Shown: positions 47,787-58,428 of the stretch, piece by piece
Position numbering within the stretch: position 1 is the stretch's first letter
How the letters are laid out: every line of letters starts with the position of its first letter
Source of the DNA: Manihot esculenta
Lineage: Eukaryota; Streptophyta; Magnoliopsida; Malpighiales; Euphorbiaceae
DNA: 64,000 nt
NCBI RefSeq assembly: GCF_001659605.2
Contig: NC_035161.2
Coordinates: 37,467,956-37,531,955 of the forward strand
Direction: 5' to 3'
The notes under the pieces: model-generated
Databases searched by the model: none
The model's input: only the letters and a program-made list of their open reading frames with translations
What the model was told of the DNA's origin: nothing
Program-made: the position numbers and the translations under genes

Positions 47787-49926
47787 TGTAACAGCCCGGA
47801 AATCGAACTGCCACCAGCACTAGGATCCAGATCGACTTAAGGTCGCCGGGACCCGTAGTAAGCCTGCTATCCTGTCTGTATACCTGTGAAATCCCATACA
47901 TGATCATACATTTGCTGTAAAAACATAAAACTTTTCTTCATTCCAAGGCTTAACCTGTGCATGCACTCTCTCTGTTCTCTACTAATCCCTACTAGAGCTC
48001 ATCATGGCTCTAGGCGGATCAAACTCAGAATGTTAAGCCTGGTTGTGCTCATAAACATACAACAATAAAGAAACATACATAAACTGATCATGTGACTCCA
48101 CAAAGGGATGACAATTCTTATAAGTCAAGCACTATTCTATACACTGTCCATATACACTATCTCTAGACATTTACATGTCCACACTAGCTACTCTTCCTGT
48201 ACCCTGCTGAGTTCTCTCTGACCTCTGAACCTGCACAACTGGAGTTAGGGGAGAGGGATGAGCTACTATAGCCCAGTGAGTAGAATAGTAATAAAATTAC
48301 AGGTGATAAAACATGCTCTCATGGAATGCAACACATAATCACATCACCTCGGCCGGACGGATCAAAACTCCCTCTATCTCATCTGGGGTACCGGAGTACC
48401 ATGTGCCTGGTCCCCGTAGGGCTGTTCCAGGTCTTTGTGCCTGGTCCCCGTAGGGCTGTTCCAGGTCTTTCTTCTGAGGGCTAATGAATCCTCACGAAGT
48501 CCGTGCCGTCTCACATAAGCAATGTACAAGGAGCCATGCCAAGTACAAGGATACATGCAATGCGTCATATTCGTGTACTCTAATGCACTCACCCTATTGC
48601 ATAGTCATGATGCATGAAGCATGATAAAATATTCAGTTGTCATATTAAAACAAGTTAAGTTCCACTCACCTGTAGTTATCTCTGAACTGACTCTGCAGGT
48701 TCTGACACTGGACTCACTGCTGACCTCCCTGATTCCTCTGGTCCGTACCTACACAGGTGGACTCAAATGAGGGACCAAACTCACTCACAACTATCTCTAA
48801 GAAACTCCCCAAAACCCCTCTAAACAATCCTAAAACCATCACATAAAACATGCAAAAGAAAGCTGGACAGGGCACTTTCGGCGGCAGGTTCGGCGGCCGA
48901 AACCCCTCTCCAAAGACGAAACTCATGCATGTTCGGCGGCACCTTCGACGGCCGAAGGTCTCGTCCAGAGACGAAACTCACACCCTTTCGGCGGCCGAAC
49001 TCCCTCTTTTGGCGGCCGAAAGTCCCTTGCTAAACCGAAAGCCTAGCTTTCGGGGGCAACCTTTGGCAGCCGAAACTGCCTCCACAAGGGGTTCGGCGGC
49101 CGAACCTTCCTTCGGCGGCCGAACCTGGTTTTGCCCGAAGGGCAGAACCCTGCTCTGTTTCATGCAAACTTTGCCCAAAAACCTACAAACATGCATATCA
49201 ACTACTCCCAACGAGCATAGACACATATATATGCACAAGGGGTCTAAAACTACCCTAAAACCCCAAACAAACATAGCACATAACACTTAAACATGTTTGA
49301 ACACCACAAATCACCAAAAACCTCACCTAAACCTAAACATGCATACTACCCATACAAACTTCATAAAACCTTTCAAAATCATCAAAGAAGCTCAGGATCT
49401 TCACGTACCTCTTACACAACTTGAGGATGAAGGCTCCTAACGTGGAGATATGAAGAAAAGCTCTTCCAAAGCTCCAAGCTTCAAAACTTGGTTCTTTTGC
49501 TCAAAACCTTCATAAGTCACCAAAACTCTTAAAACTCTTGAAAGATTTGATGATAATCATGGAAAACACGAAAGTCAACGTGGGAGAGGCTGAAACTCAC
49601 CTCTGGCTGCAAGTGGAGGAGAAAATAACCTCCTTCCACCGACCCTTGGCCCTTTTATAGGTGGCTGGCCAGACCACCTTCGGCAGCCGAACGTGAAGCC
49701 GCAACCATGAAATGTTCGGCGGCCGAAAGTGACCTTCGGCGGCCGAACCTTTGCATTTCTCCCTTGTTGCTTTTCTTTCAAAACTCAATGCTTTTAACAC
49801 GTCAAAACATGAAAACAAGTGAAACTACCTTGGAAAACATATGTATTACCCTTCTCGAGGGTTCCGACACCCGAGATTCCACCGGACGACAGGAATTCCG
49901 ATGCCGGACTCGAGCCGGGTATTACA
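47787..49926 (-). mobile_element. Nested solo LTR, opposite orientation
   Basis: A 2140-bp LTR of the same family lies in reverse inside the reverse transcriptase coding region. Read on the plus strand it starts TGTAACAGCCCGG and ends CGGGTATTACA, and it is flanked by a GCTTT duplication. No internal domain or second LTR is present, so it is a solo LTR, normally the product of recombination between the two LTRs of a full element. It is clearly more diverged from the outer LTRs than they are from each other, and its hairpin section differs (two 34-bp units at 48403-48470), so it belongs to another subfamily. It keeps the GCC-box palindromes and has a canonical TATAAAAG (49652-49659). The interrupted coding frame continues in phase on the far side. 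Confidence 0.93.
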
Positions 49927-49931
49927 GCTTT

Positions 49932-52398
49932 CCGAACCAGATATGGGCATTATGAGTTCCTAGTGATACTGTTCGGGTTGACTAATGCCCCTGCAGCATT
50001 CATGGATCTCATGAAAAGGGTTTTCAGGGAGTACTTGGATCATTTTGTGATCGTCTTTATAGATGATATCTTGGTGTACTCCAGGAATGCAGAGGAGCAT
50101 GCCCAGCATCTGAGGCTAGTGTTGCAAACTTTGAGAGAGCATGGCTTGTATGCCAAGTTCTCCAAGTGCGAGTTCTGGCTAAGGAGCATTGCCTTTTTGG
50201 GACATGTAGTATCAGAGGAAGGAATAACAGTAGATCCCAAGAAGGTAGAGGCAGTAGCCAATTGGCCTACACCTACGACAGTGACAGAGATCAAGAGTTT
50301 TCTGGGTTTGGCAGGCTACTATCGGAGGTTCGTTCAGGATTTTTCGAAGATAGCTGCTCCTATGACCAGACTGACCAGGAAGAATCAGAAGTTCGTGTGG
50401 GCAGAGGATTGTGATGAGAGTTTTGAAGAGTTGAAGCGACGGTTAACTTCAGCACCGGTGTTAGCTCTGCCGATCAGTGATGAGGAGTTCACAGTGTTCT
50501 GTGATGCATCCCGAGTGGGATTAGGTTGTGTGTTAATGCAGAATGACAGAGTGATAGCTTATGCTGCTAGACAGCTGAAGAAGCATGAGCTGAATTATCC
50601 GACACACGATCTTGAGATGGCAGCTGTTATCTTTGCACTTAAGATGTGGAGGCATTACCTCTATGGGGTAAAGTGTGAGATCTATACGGATCATAAGAGC
50701 CTACAGCACATCTTAAGTCAGAGAGAGTTAAATTTGAGGTAGAGACGGTGGGTTGAATTGCTCAGTGATTACGATTGTAAGATCCACTATCATCCGGGTA
50801 AGGCTAATGTTGTAGCTGATGCCTTAAGCCGGAAGTCACTTGGCAGTTTATCCCACATTGCAGTAGAGAGAAGACCGGTGGTGAAGGACTTGTACAGACT
50901 CATGGATGAAGGGCTACAGTTGCAGTTATCTGGTACAGGTGCTTTGATCGCACATATGAGAGTTACACCAGTGTTTCTAGAGCAAGTGGCTCTGAAACAG
51001 CATGAAGATCCTGAGTTAGTGAAGATTGCTAGGACTGTTCAGTCTGGCAACAGTGCAGAGTTCAGATTTGACAGTGAGGGGATTCTTCGGCACGGTAAGA
51101 GATTATGTGTACCAGATGATAGCAGTTTGAAGGAAGACATTATGCGGGAAGCTCATAGTGCGAGGTATAGCGTTCACCCTGGAGCCACCAAGATGTATCA
51201 AGATTTGAGAAGGGTGTATTGGTGGCCAGCGATGAAGAGGGAAGTGGCACAGTTTGTGTCAGCCTGCGAGACATGTCAAAGGGTGAAGCTAGAACACCAG
51301 AAGCCGGCTGGAATGCTTAACCCACTGCCGATTCCAGAGTGGAAATGGGAGAATATCGCTATGGATTTTGTAGTGGGGTTACCGGCGACGTCCAACAGGC
51401 TAGACTCCATATGGGTGATTGTGGACAGACTGACGAAATCTGCTCACTTCATTCCAGTCAGGAGCAACTATTCTGTGGACAAGTTAGCGCAGGTCTATGT
51501 AGAAGAGATAGTCAAGCTGCATGGAGTTCCAGTGTCAATAGTATCAGATAGAGGACCGCAGTTCACCTCCAGATTTTGGCGGAGTCTGCAAGCTGCTATG
51601 GGTACAAGATTGGATTTTAGCACTGCTTTCCATCCACAGACAGACGATCAGTCAGAGAGGACCATCCAGACCATAGAAGATATGCTGAGAATGTGTGTGT
51701 TAGACTTTGGCGATTCTTGGAGGCAGCATCTACCTCTGGTGGAGTTTGCCTACAACAACAGCCATCATGCTAGCATAGGGATGGCTCCTTATGAAGCTCT
51801 GTATGGGAGGAAGTGCAGAACACCTGTTTGCTGGGAAGAGGTAGGAGAGAAGGCTCTTGCAGGGCCAGAGTTAGTTGCGAGTACCAGCAAGTTAGTACCT
51901 ATCATCAGAGAGAGGATCAGAACAGCTGTAAGCAGGCAGAAAAGCTATGCAGACATCCGTAGGAAGGAGATAGAGTTTCAGGAGGGGGATATGGTACTGC
52001 TGAAAGTGTCTCCAATGAAAGGAGTGGTTCGCTTTGGAAAGAAAGGTAAATTGGCACCACGGTACATAGGTCCTTTTGAGATCTTGCAGAAGATCGGGCC
52101 CGTGTCGTATAAGCTGGATTTACCTGCATCGATGGAATGAGTTCACCCGGTATTTCATGTTTCTATGTTGAGAAAGTTTGTGTCAGATCTAGAGAAGGTT
52201 CTTAGTGAGCCTGAGGTAGAAATCTTAAGCGATCTCACCTATGTTAAGCAGCCAGTGCGGATTATTGACACCCAGATTCGAAAGCTGAGAAACAAGGAGA
52301 TACCAATGGTGAAAGTCCTGTGGAACCACCATAATCTAGAAGAGTGCACCTGGGAGACACGGGAGTCGATGCTCCAGCAATATCCATATCTGTTTTAA
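49932..52398 (+). pseudogene. RT-RNase H-integrase-chromodomain part with two stops
   Basis: Resumes the reverse transcriptase in the frame left at 47786; one copy of the GCTTT duplication (49927-49931) is redundant. Visible in order: [10 protein letters not shown], the active-site box FIDDILVYS (about 50056), RNase H with [13 protein letters not shown] and the TDHKSLQH motif, a zinc-binding H-H-C-C region (about 51170-51280, ending CETCQ), integrase with D in MDFVVGLP, D in SDRGPQFTS and E in QSERTIQ, and a chromodomain-like end (TWETRESMLQQYPYLF). A TAG at 50740-50742 cuts between RNase H and integrase, and a TGA at 52138-52140 cuts before the chromodomain segment. Both sit where relatives have Gln and Arg codons, consistent with single C-to-T changes. 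Confidence 0.9.
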
Positions 52399-52476
52399 GG
52401 TTAGGTTTTCCCCTTTTCTATGTGTTTATGTGTTTCGTTGTCGTTGTTTGAGGAACATTCGGGGACGAATGTTCTT

Positions 52477-52489
52477 AAGGGGGGGAGAA
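52477..52489 (+). promoter_or_regulatory. Polypurine tract of gypsy element
   Basis: AAGGGGGGGAGAA directly precedes the 3' LTR; this is the expected plus-strand priming site. Confidence 0.9.
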
Positions 52490-54623
52490 TGTAATACCCG
52501 GCTCGAGTCCGGCCTCGGAATTCCTGTTGTCTGGTGGAATCTCGGGTGTCGGAACCCTCGAGAAGGGTCAGACCTCTGTTTTCATGAGTGTTTTAAGAGT
52601 TTTGAATGGGTTAAATTGTTAAAAGGAAAAGGAGTTTTGAAAGAAAAGCACTAAGGGAAAATGCAAAGGTTCGGCCGCCGAAGGTCACTTTCGGCCGCCG
52701 AACATTGCATGGTTTCGGATTCACGTTCGGCTGCCGAAGGTGGTCTGGCCAGCCACCTATTTAAGGGCCAAGGGTCGGTGGAAGGAGGATATTTCTCCTC
52801 CACTTGCAGCCAAAGGTGAGTTCCAGCCTCTCCCAAGTTGACTTTCATGTTTTTCACCAAATCTTTCAAGGATTTTAAGAGTTTTGGTTTGTTTTGAAGG
52901 TTTTGAGCAAAAATAGTAAGTTTGGAAGTTTGGAGCTTTGGAAGAGGTTTTCTTCATATCTCCACGTTAGGAGCACTCATCCTCAAGTTCTTAAGGAGGT
53001 AAGGGTGGATCCTGAACTTCTTTGATGCTTTTTAAAGGTTTTATGAAAGTTTGTTGGGTAGTGTGCATGATTAGGTTTAGGTGAGGTTTTTGGGAGATGT
53101 GTATGTTCAAGCATGTTAAGTGTTGTTTGATGTGTTTGGTTGAGGTTTTAGGCTCGTTTTGGACCTCTTTGTGCATGTTTTATGGTATGTGCTAGTTGGG
53201 AGTAGTTGATATGCATGTTGGGAAAGTTTGGGGAAAGGTTTGCATGAAACAGAGCAGGGTTCTGCCCAGCGGGCAAAACCAGGTTCGGCCGCTGAAGGAA
53301 GGTTCGGCCGCCGAACCCCTTGTGGAGGCAGTTTCGGCTGCCAAAGCTTGCCCCCGAAAGCTAGGCTTTCGGGTTAGAAAGGGACTTTCGGCCGCCGAAA
53401 GAGGGAGTTCGGCCGCCGAAAGTGTGTGAGTTTCGTCTCTGGACGAGACCTTCGGCCGCCGAAGGTGCCGCCGAACATGCATGAGTTTCGTCTCTGGAGA
53501 GGGGTTTCGGCCGCAGAACCTGCCGCCGAAAGTGCCCTGTCCAGCTTTCTTTTGCATGTGTTATGTGATTGTTTGGGGATCGTTTAAAGGGTTTTTGGGG
53601 AGTGTCTTAGAGATGTTCTTAAGGTAGTTTGGTCCCTCATGTGAGTCCACCTGTGTAGGAACGGACCAGAGGAATCAGGGAAGTCATCAGTGAAAACAGG
53701 TTCAGAACCTGCAGAGGTAGTCCAGAGTCAGCCAGAGGTGAGTGGAACTTCTCTTTTCAGAACTAAACTATTTTGAGCATATGTCATGCATCATCATAGT
53801 ATAGTAGGGTGTTTGCATTAGTTGCACGAAGTTGACGCATTGCATATACGATGTGTATGAGGCTGTGGATAGACCAAGGCGACTCCAATAGCCCAAACTC
53901 TGTTATAAGACCTGGCCGGGCCAGGTAGCCATCTGTAGGTAAGACCTGACTAGATCAGGCAGCAGAGATAGTAAGACCTAGCTGGGCCAGGCAGGCAGAG
54001 TGTAAGACCTGGCCGGGCCAGGCAGATTGAGGTTGTCAGACCTGGCTAGGCCAGGCATCCTTTGAGTGGGATTGTTGGTGGTCATGTCTGATCCCTGAGA
54101 TGATGTGATGTAGTGCATTCCATGAGATCATATTTTCAACTTATGGTTTATATAGTTCTGCTCATTGGGCTTGTATAGCTCATCCCTCTCCCCTATCCCC
54201 CAGGTTTGCAGGTTCAGAGTCCAGAGGGAGTCCAGCAGGGTGTGCATGAAGAAGAGTTATGTAATAGCTAGTGTGGACATGTACATATAAAGAGATAATG
54301 TATAGTGTGTAGCTTTGTGCTTGACTTATAAGAGTTGTAATCCCTTGTTGTAGACACATGATCAGTTTATGTATGTTTCTTTTATTGTTACTGAATATGA
54401 GAAAACCAGGCTTACCATTATGAGTTGAGAGATCAGAATTAGTGCATGCATAGGTTAAGTCCTGGAGGACAGAACAGTTTTTAATGGTTTGACAGAAAAT
54501 GTGTGATCATGTATGGGATTTCACAGGTACACAGACAATATAGCAGGCTTACTACGGGTCCCGGCGACCTTAAGTCGATCTGGATCCTAGTGCCGATAGC
54601 AGTTCGATTTCCGGGTTGTTACA
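52490..54623 (+). repeat. 3' LTR (2134 bp)
   Basis: Starts TGTAATACCC and ends GGGTTGTTACA. It has two copies of the 19-bp GCC-box unit and one copy of the 9-bp ATGTTTTTC unit. Against the 5' LTR I counted about 28 substitutions, about 23 of them transitions, in roughly 2.13 kb. Confidence 0.95.
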
Positions 54624-54628
54624 TTTTG
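54624..54628. repeat. Right target-site duplication TTTTG
   Basis: Partner of 42890-42894; see the gypsy element. Confidence 0.9.
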
Positions 54629-55045
54629 TTTCAAGCTTAAGATTTTATTGGCTACGGTTTTGTCATGGAAAACTCTGAAAGTATATTTCAACGTGGTGTT
54701 TCTAATTTCTCGGAAAGTAATACTATGCCGATAATTGTTGAAACTTTAGCTCTCCGTCACTGTTTGCTATTTGTGACAGAATTTTTGCCTTTTAATAGCT
54801 GCATTCTTATAAACTGTTTGCAGGTGTTTCAAACTCTTCAATCTCCACATTTAGACATTTATGAACTGATTTAATTTTCAATGATTGTAAATCTTTGTTA
54901 AACTCTAAAATTGATATTTCTATTAGATGGAATCATCGTTATGCTACTCTAACTGCTCATACTTTGATTAGAGAATCTATTAAGTATGATCGTCTCTCTG
55001 TTTTGAATGGTATCTCTCTTTATTTAATGAAATTTTATTAATACA
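54629..55045 (+). mobile_element. LINE remnant B, 3' part (RNase H-like end)
   Basis: Continues the LINE interrupted by the gypsy element. The open part (54665-54874) shows VETLALRHCLLFVTEFLPFN and CLQVFQTLQSPHLD, similar to the RNase H C-terminus of plant LINEs and to LINE A at 40745-41050. After a frameshift, WNHRYATLTAHTLIRESI and DRLSVLNG follow. The end, TTTATTAATACAA then T/A-rich sequence, matches the end of LINE A. No reverse transcriptase is present between the ORF1 and RNase H parts even when the gypsy insertion is ignored. Confidence 0.65.
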
Positions 55046-56407
55046 ACTAATAGTTTTGTTTTAAAAAAATATGAACATTAATTATAAAAATTATGAGATA
55101 GATAGAATTTTTTTAAAAAAGTTAACATAAAAATATTTTTGACGTTTGGATTATTGAATTTTCATTTTATTTCTTATTTTTAAGATGAGATTGAAAAGTA
55201 AAAAAAAAAATATTTTAACAATAAAAAGAAGGCAAATGGATTAAAAAACTCAGTATTTGCATATATTTACATTTTAATTTAAATATTTTTAATTTTGATT
55301 TAATTATCTAAGTTTTGCATTTTTTATAATTTTAACTAATCTATAAATTTTTACATTTAATGTAATTTGATTATTTAGCTTGCGTATATTATTATAATTA
55401 TTTTTTAATTGATTAATTAATTAAAAAAGACTTAACATTTATATTATTTTATATTTTAATTTAAACGTTTAAATTTTATATAAATTAACTTACGTTTGAA
55501 TTTAATTTTAATTAATTTTTAAAATTAAAATTAAAAGTAAATCATTTAATTATTAAATATATAATTCACATTTTCAATGATAAATTTTATTTTATAATAA
55601 TAATTATAAATATTTTATAATAAATATATTATTTAATTTAAAATAGCAGTATATATAAAAAAATTAAAAATAATATATTTATTATAAAATATTTATAATT
55701 ATTAATACAAAATAAAATTTATCTAGAAGGCGTGAATCCCATATTTAATGGTTAGATTATTATAATTTTTAGAATTAAATATATTATTTAACTATAATTA
55801 AGTATGAAATAATATTATTTTTATATATAAAATTAATTTATATTTAAAAATAATAAAATATTATATTTAACATTCTATTTAAACTCATATTTTAATTTTT
55901 AAAAATTAATTAAAATTACATATTGAGCAAATTAAAATAAAATTTAAATATTTAAATTAAAATATAAAATAACATAAACGTTTGACACTGCTTAATTATT
56001 TATTCATTAATTTATATAAATTTATTATTAATAATATATATGACATATAAGTTAAACTATCAAATTGACAGTTAAATTATCAAATTTAAAATTTATAAAT
56101 TAATTAAAATTATATCAAAATATAAAGACTGAATCGATTAAATTAAAATTAAAATTTTTATATTAAAATATAAATACGTATAAATGTCGGATTTTTTTTA
56201 TAAAGGGATAAGGCTAAAGTTGGTATATATATATATTTATAAAAAAAAAAAGGAAACATATGAGTTTCTATATTTATATAATTCTGAATAACAAAAGAGA
56301 AGATTAATTCCAAAGCTAAACAGTAATTAAAGCAGATATGTTTACAGGAAATTAATTAAGATTGAATTTCCCATTTTTTGTTTGGAGTAATTTAAGCACT
56401 GCTACTA
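55046..56407. other. AT-rich intergenic region, no gene seen
   Basis: Almost pure A/T with frequent inverted tracts. The last part before 56407 is probably the 3' UTR of the Tudor-like gene. Nothing recognisable. Confidence 0.65.
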
Positions 56408-58428
56408 TTAGTACCAGTAGTAGCAATCTCTCTTCTTCTCTCTAAATGCCAATGGAACATAGTCGGTCGGATTCGAAGATGATCTTCCCCTCTTTCTCGA
56501 CTTTGCTTCTTCGCCTGCAGATTTGTTTTCCGATGTGCTTGTCTTCTCCTTCCCCTTGTTATCCCTTGGTTATTGTAAAAGACATAGGATTAATTAGTGC
56601 ATAGAATCTAAGAAAACAAAGGATACACCTATAATTAATATTTTTTATTGCAATAATCTAATATCATTCGTTTAAAATAATTTATTTTATAAAAAAGTTT
56701 TAAATAAATTTTCATAAAATTATTAATATTTTTTTTTATTTCAAAAGCAAAGTAATTAGTTTTGTCTCGTAATTTGATGAATCCTTCCAGACAAACAAGA
56801 GAACTATAGTATATTACTTACCCAGTGTCTGAATCATAGAGATAATTAGTAAGAAGAGGAGGGGTAACCCTTCGATCAATTTGGTTCTTATTCACGTTCC
56901 CAGGGGTTCTATTGGTGTATGATTCATAAACATAATTAGCAAGAACAGGAACGTTTACAATTTGATCGTTATTCACGTCCTCAAAGTTTCCATCATCATA
57001 CTCCACCTGCATAAGATAATTACACCATTTAATTTTATAATAATTGTAAAAACTTATTAATTTAAATATAATAAAAAAACTATTACATATAATTTTCTTT
57101 TTAATTATGCTTATTTTTTAAGAAAAATCTCACTTTATTTCTATTAATATACTAACAAAAACTATGTACAAAAAATTTTAAAAATATAATATAAAATATT
57201 CAACTCTTATATCACTAATTTAATACTATTAAATAATTTAAATTAATTAAAAAATAAATTTAAAATTATTTAAATTAATTTGAATTAAACAGTTACATAA
57301 ATAATTAATTATATAAAATTATAACAGCGATGGCTGAAAAGTACCTTGAAAGAATTGTTAAGGGCATCAAAAGCTACAACATTGCCCATGTATCTCCTAC
57401 CATCAAGTTCTTTAGTTACAACAGCCCCGATCTTTTTTCTCCCTTCAACAATCCGATCCTTTAAAAAAAAAAATTGAATAAATTATCTTACCAAAAATTA
57501 AAAAAAAAAAAAGAAAAAAATCGATAGCCTTCTTAATTCTTACATCCATATCTTCCTTTACTATAGCATGCAAGGCATTAACAAATCCATAGCCTCCTCT
57601 ATTCTCTTCTTTATCTTCCTCTTTCATTTTCACGCTAAAATTTGGTGATTTGCTTTGTGCATCAGAGATCAACGATCCACATGACTCCACTGGTTCTTCT
57701 GTTTCACATATTCAAATAATTCCATGACAGATAATTACAAGGCAAATAAATAATGTTATTCACTAAGTTTCCAATGCTAATCAGAAAAAAAAATAAAAAA
57801 TTCAAATCCTATTTTTATGAAACTGCTTGATTTTTCGTATTGAATTACTGATTTTATGTCTATAAAATAAAAAATAAAGCTATATATAAATTAAGAAATC
57901 TTAACGATAGATATGACATATTGATATATATAATGTATCTATTGACATATTAATTTAACTAATAACTAAATCATTTTAAAATATTTTAAATTTAAATAAC
58001 GCATTAATATTTATTTAAAATTTTACGCGCCAAAATTAATTTTTTTAAATTTTTTTGTTCGTTAATATTTTACGCGCGAAAAAAACTAAATTTTATTATT
58101 GTTTTAAATTTAAATTATATGATGAAATTTAATAGATCATCCCTCAAAGAGATCAGAAGATTTATTTTGGGATTATAATTATAAATCACATGATTTTTTA
58201 TGTACATAAATTTCACATAATCCCCAATTTGAGATCTTGTTTCTCTTTTTAAGGTTAAGATCATGATTTCCCAAGTTAAAATTAATTGAAACTCCCCGAT
58301 CAAGGCAAAAATAAACTTGTGCATATGAAAAATCAAAATCCAACTTATACAAACAAAACAAGGTCATGTATCAAGATCGAACCTTTCACCCTTCCCTTGA
58401 TGCCATCAATTTCCATAGGACTGCTCAT
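56408..58428 (-). CDS. Small Tudor-like protein of unknown function
   Basis: Five exons on the minus strand (58383-58428, 57544-57698, 57345-57458, 56822-57006, 56408-56564) join in matching phases into 218 residues. I do not recognise a named family. The middle (about residues 72-120) reads GAVVTKELDGRRYMGNVVAFD, then a short spacer, then VEYDDGNFEDV. This pattern of V.K.FDG..Y.G.V...D......V.YEDGD.E.. resembles Tudor-like folds of plant chromatin proteins such as PTM/DDT proteins. A YVYESY...NYLYDSDTG near-repeat follows. The C-terminus is basic and Ser-rich (SRKRGRSSSNP) and ends with aromatic residues (YYWY). Nuclear reading of histone tails is a reasonable guess only. The last acceptor (before 56564) is chosen because it alone keeps the frame; the first exon is short and less certain. 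Confidence 0.65.

Larger units (their letters stand above)
42895..54623 (+). mobile_element. Ty3/gypsy retrotransposon, Tekay/Del-like chromovirus
   Basis: A complete LTR retrotransposon, 11.7 kb including a nested LTR. It has direct LTRs (42895-45094 and 52490-54623) that start TGTAATACCC and end TTACA, an initiator-Met-type primer site, gag-pol, a purine tract and a TTTTG target duplication. The domain order is gag, protease, RT, RNase H, integrase and a C-terminal chromodomain-like segment; integrase after RNase H defines Ty3/gypsy. Long LTRs and the ending VRIID then LWNHHNLEECTWE point to the Tekay/Del clade. Coding is broken by the nested LTR and two premature stops, so this copy is not autonomous. 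The LTRs differ at about 28 positions counted by eye (about 1.3%), indicating a young insertion. It sits inside LINE remnant B. Confidence 0.95.
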
